From Galactobacter valiniphilus (GTDB lineage Bacteria; Actinomycetota; Actinomycetes; Actinomycetales; Micrococcaceae), in NCBI RefSeq assembly GCF_003575975.1, contig NZ_QQXK01000032.1, positions 1-40,517 on the forward strand: a DNA stretch of 40,517 nucleotides, given 5' to 3'. Under the pieces are notes generated by a model that was not told the origin of the DNA, did no database searches, and saw nothing but the letters and a program-made list of their open reading frames with translations. Shown here piece by piece: positions 34,727-40,517 of the stretch. Every line of letters begins with the position of its first letter. The first letter of the stretch is position 1. The position numbers and the translations under genes are program-made.

Positions 34727-35460
34727 GGGCCGCGCGAGCCGCGGTAGCCGGAGTCCTCCTCGCCGCTACGGCTGCCTTGTGCGCCTGCCAGAGTCAGGCG
34801 GAGCCGCCCGCGAGCTCCGCGGCCACGTCGGCGAGCCCCAGCGAGGGGGGCGGGGTCTCCGGGCTCTCGGCGAGCTCTCCGGCGAGGTCCCCGGCCGCTT
34901 CGACGCGTGCACCAAGCGAGCCGAGCACGCATGTCGTGGAGACCCCCAGCGCCCCTCCCCCTGCGGTCGCCTCGAGCGACCCCGTCACGGGCGGCGCCGT
35001 CAGGACCGACGCGGCCGGCCGCCCCGTGAAAGCCCTCGGAGAAACCGCGCTCCTCAGCGCGCCGGGCGATCCCTCGGCCACCGAGTTCAGCCTGCGCATC
35101 GTGTCCGTGGAACGGCTCACGAGCTGCGAGATCCGCGGCCTCGGCGGCCGGTCCGAGCCGGAGCGCAAGGTCTTCCTCAAGATCCGGCTCCACACCTCGC
35201 TGGCCGCCGCGGCGGGCGGCGAGGAGGGCTTCATGCCGCTCACCCCCGCGGCCTTCTTCACGGCCCCGTCCGCCTCGAGCTCGGAAGCCACCCCGGCCGA
35301 TAGCGAGGCGGCCTTCGGTTGCAACGATCCCACCCAGGTTCCCGTGGCCGTGGACGCGGGCGGAACGGAGCAGGGCACCCTGGTCCTCGACGCCGCCCAC
35401 GAACACGGCCTGCTGATCTACGAGCCGCCCGGCACCGGCGGCTGGTCGTGGCGATACTGA
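34723..35460 (+). CDS. Putative lipoprotein, coupled to the SH3-GGCT gene
   Basis: 245 residues from a GTG that overlaps the upstream stop (GTGA), so translation is coupled. The N-terminus is a short basic-hydrophobic signal ending in ALCAC, a lipobox with Cys at the unusual -2 position; the next Cys would be lipidated. A Ser/Ala/Pro-rich linker follows to about residue 95, then a compact domain with VKALGETALLSAP, FSLRIVSVERLTSC, VFLKIRLHTSL and GTLVLDAAHEHGLLIYEPPG, a beta-rich layout resembling DUF4352-type extracellular domains. No enzyme motif is seen. It probably acts with the secreted GGCT-like protein. Confidence 0.75.
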   Translation: MRAARAAVAGVLLAATAALCACQSQAEPPASSAATSASPSEGGGVSGLSASSPARSPAASTRAPSEPSTHVVETPSAPPPAVASSDPVTGGAVRTDAAGRPVKALGETALLSAPGDPSATEFSLRIVSVERLTSCEIRGLGGRSEPERKVFLKIRLHTSLAAAAGGEEGFMPLTPAAFFTAPSASSSEATPADSEAAFGCNDPTQVPVAVDAGGTEQGTLVLDAAHEHGLLIYEPPGTGGWSWRY

Positions 35461-35492
35461 GCCGGATCGCCTCGGGTCGCCGGATACTCGAT

Positions 35493-35522
35493 TTGTGGCA
35501 CTGTGGTGGCTGGCGCTAGGCT
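35493..35522 (+). promoter_or_regulatory. Promoter of tRNA-Gly
   Basis: A -35-like TTGTGG (35493-35498) and a -10 TAGGCT (35517-35522) are 18 bases apart, about 47 bases before the tRNA. An inverted repeat CGAAAG-aatca-CTTTCG (35553-35569) abuts the tRNA 5' end. Confidence 0.6.
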
Positions 35523-35568
35523 GTCGGTCGTCGGAGCTACGGCTTCCGGCGTCGAAAGAATCACTTTC

Positions 35569-35642
35569 GGGGTAGTAGCTCAATGGTAGAGCCTTAGTCT
35601 TCCAAACTAATTACGCGGGTTCGATTCCCGTCTACCCCTCCA
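35569..35642 (+). tRNA. tRNA-Gly (anticodon TCC)
   Basis: The acceptor GGGGTAG pairs with CTACCCC, the discriminator is T, and CCA is encoded at 35640-35642. The anticodon loop CTTCCAA gives TCC; the T arm reads GGGTTCGATTCCC. Confidence 0.97.
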
Positions 35643-35644
35643 GC

Positions 35645-35686
35645 AACGCCGGGGGCCCCTTCCATCAGGAAGGGGCCCCCGGCGTT
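35645..35686 (+). terminator. Terminator after tRNA-Gly
   Basis: A perfect 19-bp stem (35645-35663 with 35668-35686) with an ATCA loop starts 3 bases after the tRNA. There is no long T tract. It also faces the leftward small gene that ends at 35718 and may serve both. Confidence 0.85.
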
Positions 35687-35717
35687 GTACAGCTGTCGCT
35701 ATCGCGCTCGAGCGCTA

Positions 35718-36002
35718 CTAGACTGGACGCCCTTCGCCCGCCTGGAGCCCATTGCGGCGCTGAAGAATGTTGAAGAGCAAGGTTTGGTCGGCGTTCGGCC
35801 TGACGGTGACCTCGTGAGTCCCGGGCACGGTGAACTGCACGCCCGCGCTTCCCGTCAGCGTCACGGTCTCCTCGCCCCTCGAGAACTCCGCGAGGCGAAA
35901 GCCGTGAAGGACCCCATCCAGCCGCAGCGTGACATTCGATTCGAGATTCCGGCTGTCCAGCAGTCGCGCCTCAAGTCGCGCGCCCTTGTCGATCCCGCTC
36001 AT
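35718..36002 (-). CDS. Small protein of unknown function
   Basis: 94 residues from the ATG at 36002 (MSGIDKGARLEARLLD), with GGAG 3 bases upstream; in-frame ATGs further upstream (near 36032 and 36047) are alternatives. The sequence alternates short hydrophobic strands (VTLRLDGVLHGFRLAEF, ETVTLTGSAGVQFTV, HEVTVRP, TLLFNIL), so a small beta-sandwich is possible. I recognise no family. The upstream region is markedly AT-rich compared with the rest of the window, with a -10-like GATAAT near 36050. Confidence 0.6.
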   Translation of the reverse strand: MSGIDKGARLEARLLDSRNLESNVTLRLDGVLHGFRLAEFSRGEETVTLTGSAGVQFTVPGTHEVTVRPNADQTLLFNILQRRNGLQAGEGRPV

Positions 36003-36100
36003 CCGCTCCACTCTCTGCGCTTCGCGCCCGACCATCGGGCATAAACACATATTATCTAACCCAAGAAACTCTTTAGAGCGAAGCGTTTTATCAAAGCAAA

Positions 36101-36127
36101 GGGCCCCGCGCGTTCCGCGCAGGGCCC
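36101..36127 (-). terminator. Intrinsic terminator after rpiB
   Basis: GGGCCC-c-GCGCG (36101-36112) pairs with CGCGC-a-GGGCCC (36116-36127) around TTC, with one mismatch. On the leftward strand it is followed by TTTGCTTTG. Confidence 0.8.
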
Positions 36128-36148
36128 CTCTGCTTGGCTGGAGCCAGC

Positions 36149-36622
36149 TCAGTCGATGATCTCGCCCGTGGTCTCGTAGGCCGCGATCTTGCCGATGCGG
36201 CGGGAGTGGCGCTCGTCGCCGGAGAACGGCTCGGCCAGGAACAGGCGCACGAGCTCCGTGGCCTCCTCGACGCTGTGCTGGCGCCCGCCCAGGGCCACGA
36301 CATTGGCGTCGTTGTGCTCGCGGGCCAGCTTGGCGGTGTCGGCGTTCCATGCGAGCGCTGCGCGCACCCCCTCGACCTTATTGGCGGCGATCTGCTCACC
36401 ATTGCCGGAGCCGCCGAGCACGATGCCCAGAGCCTCGACGCCGGCGCGCTGATCGGCCACGACGGCCTGCGCGGCGCGCAGGCAGAAGGCCGGGTAATCG
36501 TCCAGCGGGTCATAGGAGGTCGGTCCGTGATCGATGACCTCGTGACCGTCGGCGCCCAGCACCTCGATCAGGTGGTGGCTCAGCTCGAGGCCGGCGTGGT
36601 CGGTGGCGATGTGAATGCGCAT
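36149..36622 (-). CDS. rpiB: Ribose-5-phosphate isomerase B
   Basis: 157 residues. Interconverts ribose 5-phosphate and ribulose 5-phosphate in the pentose phosphate pathway. The N-terminal RIHIATDHAGLELSHHL, the GIVLGGSGNGEQIAANK loop and the HNDANVVALGGR motif are present. The catalytic base is Glu76 in GSGNGEQ, as in the mycobacterial enzyme, in place of the Cys of E. coli RpiB. The ATG at 36622 has GGAGG 12 bases upstream, a rather long spacing. It diverges from pepN. Confidence 0.95.
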   Translation of the reverse strand: MRIHIATDHAGLELSHHLIEVLGADGHEVIDHGPTSYDPLDDYPAFCLRAAQAVVADQRAGVEALGIVLGGSGNGEQIAANKVEGVRAALAWNADTAKLAREHNDANVVALGGRQHSVEEATELVRLFLAEPFSGDERHSRRIGKIAAYETTGEIID

Positions 36623-36720
36623 GGCGGGGGTCTTCCTCCTGGCCCTTGGGGCCGTTTTCCTGCTGTCTCTTCCAAGAATATGGGCCAAACTGGACGCAAA
36701 AGTGCGAAGATCGTTGCAAG

Positions 36721-36744
36721 ACTGTCAAACAGTTCTTTCAGAAC
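36721..36744 (+). promoter_or_regulatory. Two adjoining inverted repeats upstream of pepN
   Basis: ACTGT-caa-ACAGT (36721-36733) and GTTCT-ttc-AGAAC (36732-36744) overlap by two bases and lie 23 bases before the pepN start. They could be an operator or an mRNA hairpin pair; no known regulator is recognised. Confidence 0.4.
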
Positions 36745-36766
36745 ACCCTCGAAAGAAGGACATCAC

Positions 36767-39319
36767 GTGCCGGGCTTGAACCTCACCCGTGCCGAAGCGC
36801 AGGAGCGCGCCGGCCTCATCTCCACCGAGTCCTACGATGTGCGCCTGGACCTCAGCGCCCCGGGTACCACGTTCCGCTCGGTGAGCACCGTGACCTTCTC
36901 CGCCACGGCGGGGTCCTCCAGCTTCATCGACGCCGTGACCCGCGAGGTGCACTCCGTGGTGCTCAACGGCGTCGAGCTGGACCCGGCCGAGGTGGCCGAT
37001 GGCGTGCGCATCGCGCTGCCGAACCTGGCGGCGGAGAACGTGCTCACGGTCGACGCCACGATGGATTACTCCAGCACGGGCGAGGGGCTGCACCGCTTCG
37101 TGGACCCGGCCGACGACGAGGTGTACCTCTACACCCAGTTCGAGGTGCCCGACTCCCGCCGCATGTTCGCCGTCTTCGAGCAGCCCGACCTCAAGGCCAC
37201 CTTTGCCTTCACCGTGACCGCCCCGGCGCACTGGGACGTCATCTCCAATCAGCCCACGCCGCAGCCGGAAGCCGGTGCGGAGGGCACTGCCACGTGGACC
37301 TTCTCCCCCACCCCGGTCCTTTCCTCCTACGTCACGGCCCTCGTGGCCGGCCCGTACGCCTCGACGCACTCGACGGTCACGAGCGCCGACGGCCGCGAGG
37401 TCGCCCTGGGCGCCTACGCCCGCAAGTCGCTCTTCGAGCACCTGGACGCCGAGAACATCTTTGAGGTCACCCGCCAGGGCTTCGAGGTCTTCGAGAAGGA
37501 CTTCGGCGTCGCCTACCCCTTCGAGAAGTACGACCAGCTCTTCGTGCCGGAGTTCAACGCCGGCGCCATGGAGAACGCGGGCTGCGTGACGATCCTCGAG
37601 GACTATGTCTTCCGTTCCAAGGTGCCGGCCGCCCTCGTGGAACGCCGCGCCATCACCGTGCTACACGAGCTGGCCCACATGTGGTTCGGCGACCTCGTGA
37701 CCATGAAGTGGTGGAACGACCTGTGGCTGAACGAGTCGTTCGCCGAGTTCATGTCCACGCACGCCGCTGCCGTGAACACGCAGTACAAGGACACCGCCTG
37801 GACCACGTTCTCCTCCCTCGAGAAGTCCTGGGCCTACGACCAGGACCAGCTGCCCTCCACGCACCCCATCAAGGCCGACATCCGCGACCTCGAGGACGTG
37901 CAGGTCAACTTCGACGGCATCACCTACGCCAAGGGCGCCTCCGTGCTGCGCCAGCTCGTGGCCTGGGTCGGTCAGGACGAGTTCATGGCCGGCGTGCGCG
38001 AGTACTTCAAGAAGCATGCCTACTCCAACACCGAACTCTCGGACCTGCTCGTGGAGCTCGAGGCGTCCTCCGGCCGCGACCTCTCCGAGTGGTCCCGCCA
38101 ATGGCTCGAGACGGCCGGCGTGAACACCCTGCGCCCCGAGCTCACTGTCGACGCCGACGACGTGATCACCTCCTTCGCGATCGTGCAGACCACGCCCGAG
38201 CAGCACCCCACGCTGCGCGCCCAGCGCCTGCGCGTTGGCCTGCACGACGTGGTCGACGGCAAGCTCGTGCGCCGCGAGTTCGTGGAGCTCGACGTAGACG
38301 GTGCCCGCACCGAGGTCCCGCAGCTCGTGGGCAAGCGCCGCGGCGACCTGGTCCTCGTCAACGACGGCGACCTGGGCTACGCCAAGCTGCGCCTGGATCC
38401 GCGCAGCCTGCGCACCGCCATCGACTACCTCTCCACCGCGAGCGATTCGCTCGTGCGCGCCCTGCTGTGGGGTGCCGTGTGGGACGCGACGCGCGACGGC
38501 GAGATCGCCGCGCGCGACTACGTCGAGCTCGTGCTGAACAACATCGGCCCGGAGCAGGATTCCACGACCATCAAGGTGCAGCTGGCCCAGCTACGCACGG
38601 CCCTGGCTCGCTACGTGGCGCCCGAGTTTGCCGAGGCGACCGCCGTGGACGCCACGGATCGCCTGTGGGCCCTGGCCCAGGCCGCGGAGGCCGGCTCCGA
38701 CTCGCAGTTCATGCTCGTCATGACCTTCTCCTCCCTCGCCAGCACGGAGGCGCAGCTCGCCACCGTCGCCGCCCTGCGCTCGGGCGAGATCACCCTGGAG
38801 GGCCTGGAGATCGACACCGATCTGAACTGGGAGCTGCTGACCTCCCTCGTGGCCGGCGGCGTCGCCGGCGAGGACGAGATCGCCTCCGCACTGGCCGCGG
38901 ATCGCTCGGCGACGGGCGAGCTGGCCGCAGCCCTGGCCCGCGCGGCCGTGCCCACGGCCGAGGCCAAGGCCGCCGCCTGGTCCAGCCTCATCGAGTCGCA
39001 GGAGCTCTCCAACACCTTCCAGCGCAAGGTGATCGCCGGCTTCCAGCGCACGCACGACAAGTCCCTGCTGGCCCCCTACGTGGCGCCGTACTTCGCTGCG
39101 GTGGAGGGCGTATGGACCTCGCGCTCCTACGAAATGGCCCAGGCCATCGTGAACGGCCTGTACCCCGCGCGCCCCACCTCGCAGGACACGCTCGAAGCGA
39201 CGGACGCCGCCCTGGCCGGCCTGGGCGAGCGCATCCCGGCGCTCTCGCGCCTCCTCTCGGAGGCCCGCGACGGCATGGCCCGCGCCCTGAACGCGCAGAA
39301 GGCCGACGCCACACGATGA
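36767..39319 (+). CDS. pepN: Aminopeptidase N (M1 family metallopeptidase)
   Basis: 850 residues. Removes N-terminal residues from peptides in the cytoplasm. The exopeptidase motif GAMEN is near 265, the zinc site is HELAH at 300-304 with Glu323 in WLNESFAEF, and the ERAP1-like helical C-terminal domain runs from about 520. The GTG start at 36767 follows AAGGA at good spacing; an open frame that runs upstream through rpiB is antisense to it and not coding. The stop overlaps the start of the OsmC-like gene as ATGA. Confidence 0.96.
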   Translation: MPGLNLTRAEAQERAGLISTESYDVRLDLSAPGTTFRSVSTVTFSATAGSSSFIDAVTREVHSVVLNGVELDPAEVADGVRIALPNLAAENVLTVDATMDYSSTGEGLHRFVDPADDEVYLYTQFEVPDSRRMFAVFEQPDLKATFAFTVTAPAHWDVISNQPTPQPEAGAEGTATWTFSPTPVLSSYVTALVAGPYASTHSTVTSADGREVALGAYARKSLFEHLDAENIFEVTRQGFEVFEKDFGVAYPFEKYDQLFVPEFNAGAMENAGCVTILEDYVFRSKVPAALVERRAITVLHELAHMWFGDLVTMKWWNDLWLNESFAEFMSTHAAAVNTQYKDTAWTTFSSLEKSWAYDQDQLPSTHPIKADIRDLEDVQVNFDGITYAKGASVLRQLVAWVGQDEFMAGVREYFKKHAYSNTELSDLLVELEASSGRDLSEWSRQWLETAGVNTLRPELTVDADDVITSFAIVQTTPEQHPTLRAQRLRVGLHDVVDGKLVRREFVELDVDGARTEVPQLVGKRRGDLVLVNDGDLGYAKLRLDPRSLRTAIDYLSTASDSLVRALLWGAVWDATRDGEIAARDYVELVLNNIGPEQDSTTIKVQLAQLRTALARYVAPEFAEATAVDATDRLWALAQAAEAGSDSQFMLVMTFSSLASTEAQLATVAALRSGEITLEGLEIDTDLNWELLTSLVAGGVAGEDEIASALAADRSATGELAAALARAAVPTAEAKAAAWSSLIESQELSNTFQRKVIAGFQRTHDKSLLAPYVAPYFAAVEGVWTSRSYEMAQAIVNGLYPARPTSQDTLEATDAALAGLGERIPALSRLLSEARDGMARALNAQKADATR

Positions 39320-39843
39320 GTGAGAGCGCGCGCCGCGGCCCGTCCCACGTGTTCACCGCCCGGGTGGACTGGGACGGGCCCGGGGCGCGCCCCACCACCG
39401 AGGTGCGGCGCTTCTCGCGAGCGGCCACCGCCTCGGCGGGGCCGGAGGTTCCGGCGCTGCGGGTCTCCGCCGCCCGCACCTTCTTCGGGGACCGGGACGC
39501 CTTCAACCCCGAGACCCTCCTCTTGAGCGCGCTGGCGCAGTGCCACCTCCTGGCGTTCCTGCGCCTCGCCGGCCTGGCCGGCTACGAGGTCACCGACGCC
39601 TCCGTGGAGGTCGAGGGCATCCTCGAACTCGGCCCAGGGGACGCGGGCCGCTTCGTCTCGGCGAGTCTCTCCCCCAGCAGCAGGGTGCTCGACGCCGCGG
39701 GAGTGCCCCTCGGCGCCGAGGCTCTCCACGCACTCCACGACCGGGCCCACGAGCAGTGCTTCATCGCCAACTCGCTCAACTTTGCGCTCAGCGTGAAGCC
39801 GGACACCGGGGCCACCGCAAGCAGCCCGACTGCGGGAGAATAA
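39316..39843 (+). CDS. OsmC/Ohr family peroxiredoxin-like protein
   Basis: 175 residues. OsmC-type proteins reduce organic hydroperoxides through two cysteines. Here Cys76 (SALAQCHLLAFL) and Cys148 (AHEQCFIANSLNF) sit at the two conserved places, with FNPETLLLSALAQC as the signature. The ATG overlaps the pepN stop (ATGA), and the globin gene starts 5 bases after the stop. Close to bacterial OsmC-like proteins of the YhfA/general group; the exact substrate is not clear. Confidence 0.9.
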   Translation: MSESARRGPSHVFTARVDWDGPGARPTTEVRRFSRAATASAGPEVPALRVSAARTFFGDRDAFNPETLLLSALAQCHLLAFLRLAGLAGYEVTDASVEVEGILELGPGDAGRFVSASLSPSSRVLDAAGVPLGAEALHALHDRAHEQCFIANSLNFALSVKPDTGATASSPTAGE

Positions 39844-39848
39844 CGGGC

Positions 39849-40439
39849 ATGACCTCCCCCACCCCCGAATCCAAGCCCACCCTGCCGGAGGCCGCGGCCC
39901 CGCTCGGAGCCTCCCTCGAGGTGCGTTCGGTGGGAGCCGGCGCCCGCGTGCAGATTCCCGTGGTGCCCACCGCAGCCAAGGTCCCGGCCGAGCCGGCGAC
40001 GGCCCCGTCCGAGACCGCCCCCGCCGCCCCCGCCCAGGCGACCGAACCGGAGGAGCGCTTGGACCCCGCCTCGGTGTACGTCCAAGCCGGCGGCGAGGCC
40101 ACCTTCACGGCCCTGGTCGCCGCCTTCTACCGCGGCATCGCCGAGGACCCGCTGTTGCGACCCATGTACCCCGAGGAGGACCTGGGGCCCGCCGAGGAGC
40201 GGATGCGCCTCTTCCTCATCCAGTACTTCGGCGGACCCACGACCTACTCGCAGCGCCGTGGGCACCCGCGCCTGCGCATGCGCCACTTCCCCTTCGCCGT
40301 CGATCAGGCTGCCCGCGAGGCCTGGCTGACGCACATGCGGGCAGCGCTCGATGAGGTGGCGCTCCCGCCCATGCTGGACGGCATCATGTGGGACTACTTC
40401 GAGCGCGCCGCCACCGCGATGATCAACACCCCCGGCTAG
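39849..40439 (+). CDS. Group II truncated haemoglobin (trHbO-like) with long N-terminal extension
   Basis: 196 residues. The globin domain spans about 75-196 and matches trHbO of mycobacteria: YRGIAEDPLLRPMYPEEDL, ERMRLFLIQYFGGPTTYSQRRGHPRLRMRH (with the haem-ligand His in GHPRLRMRH), and the C-terminal DYFERAATAMINTPG. trHbO binds O2 and reacts with NO or peroxide. The first 70 residues are Ala/Pro/Thr-rich and likely disordered, which is longer than in most family members. The stop TAG lies inside the IS target GCTAGG (40435-40440), so the gene is complete although the IS abuts it. Confidence 0.92.
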   Translation: MTSPTPESKPTLPEAAAPLGASLEVRSVGAGARVQIPVVPTAAKVPAEPATAPSETAPAAPAQATEPEERLDPASVYVQAGGEATFTALVAAFYRGIAEDPLLRPMYPEEDLGPAEERMRLFLIQYFGGPTTYSQRRGHPRLRMRHFPFAVDQAAREAWLTHMRAALDEVALPPMLDGIMWDYFERAATAMINTPG

Positions 40440-40516
40440 GTGTATTGCCCCGCCAGGTTGGGTACGCGGCTGGCGGGGGTGGAGCCCTTGAGTGATGTGT
40501 GGCCGCGGTGGTGATT
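40436..40516 (-). CDS. IS481-type transposase, C-terminal fragment (partial, right copy)
   Basis: Reads the same 26 residues as the left copy and ends at a TAG (40438-40436) supplied by the CTAG target. This TAG and the globin stop TAG (40437-40439) are on opposite strands of the same CTAG. Confidence 0.75.
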   Translation of the reverse strand, partial: NHHRGHTSLKGSTPASRVPNLAGQYT

Positions 40517-40517
40517 G
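40441..40517 (-). mobile_element. IS481-like insertion sequence, 3' terminal fragment (right end)
   Basis: These 77 bases are the exact reverse complement of 1-77 and begin with TGT at the junction with the globin gene. The element enters from the right and points into the window. The flanking hexamer GCTAGG (40435-40440) fits NCTAGN. Confidence 0.75.

Noticed and set aside
36134-36766. N-terminal extension of the pepN frame through rpiB
   Set aside because: Antisense to rpiB. The pepN family N-terminus and the AAGGA ribosome site support the GTG at 36767.

Overview
The window is GC-rich (about 70% by eye) chromosomal DNA from an actinobacterium, most likely a member of the Micrococcaceae (Micrococcales); the genus cannot be resolved from the sequence alone. 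The evidence is the gene order ileS-folC-DUF4233-ndk, VKOR, rne-rplU-rpmA-obgE-proB-proA-nadD-rsfS, the paired clpP1-clpP2-clpX locus next to tig and tRNA-Pro, many GTG starts, an actinobacterial-type T-box before ileS, LexA boxes of the TCGAAC-N4-GTTCGA type, and a Glu-type ribose-5-phosphate isomerase B.

Layout. 1-82 is the 3' end of an IS481-like insertion sequence, which interrupts poxB (remnant to 318). 436-11672 is a leftward block for ribosome assembly, NAD, proline and RNA metabolism: rsfS, a tail-anchored Ala/Pro-rich protein, nadD, a small membrane protein, proA, proB, obgE, rpmA, rplU and rne. 12125-12772 is a rightward VKOR-type disulfide oxidase. 12895-18577 is a second leftward block (ndk, DUF4233, folC, ileS), with an isoleucine T-box leader in front of ileS. 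18945-20041 holds an 11-bp tandem repeat, an SDR dehydrogenase and an SOS promoter. 20042-22468 is a DUF222/HNH endonuclease. 22356-25082 carries two small membrane proteins (one of them SPFH), a GNAT acetyltransferase and an unrecognised partner of it. 25191-27809 is valS. 27896-32927 runs leftwards: a DsbA/mycothiol-type oxidoreductase, clpX, clpP2, clpP1 and tig (proteostasis), preceded by tRNA-Pro. 33194-35460 encodes an exported SH3-GGCT protein and an overlapping lipoprotein. tRNA-Gly, a small unknown gene in an AT-rich patch, and rpiB follow. 36767-40439 is a rightward run of pepN, an OsmC-like gene and a group II truncated haemoglobin. The window closes with a second, inverted copy of the same IS481 end.

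How it works together. Most of the window is core housekeeping: translation (ileS, valS, ribosomal proteins, tRNAs, rsfS, obgE), RNA turnover (rne) and protein folding or degradation (tig, clpP1P2X). Regulatory signals visible in the DNA are an Ile T-box, two LexA boxes, a ClgR-like site before clpP1, a leader hairpin before rplU, and clear intrinsic terminators between transcription units.

Most unusual features. (1) Identical 77-bp inverted IS481-type ends close both sides of the window. The transposase frame runs off the element and takes its UAG stop from the CTAG target; at the right end the same CTAG also holds the globin stop codon. (2) A predicted secreted protein joins four SH3-like repeats to a gamma-glutamylcyclotransferase-like domain and is translationally coupled to a lipoprotein. 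(3) The DUF222/HNH gene appears to be under SOS control. The two window ends probably mark an assembly break inside a repeated element rather than a natural boundary.
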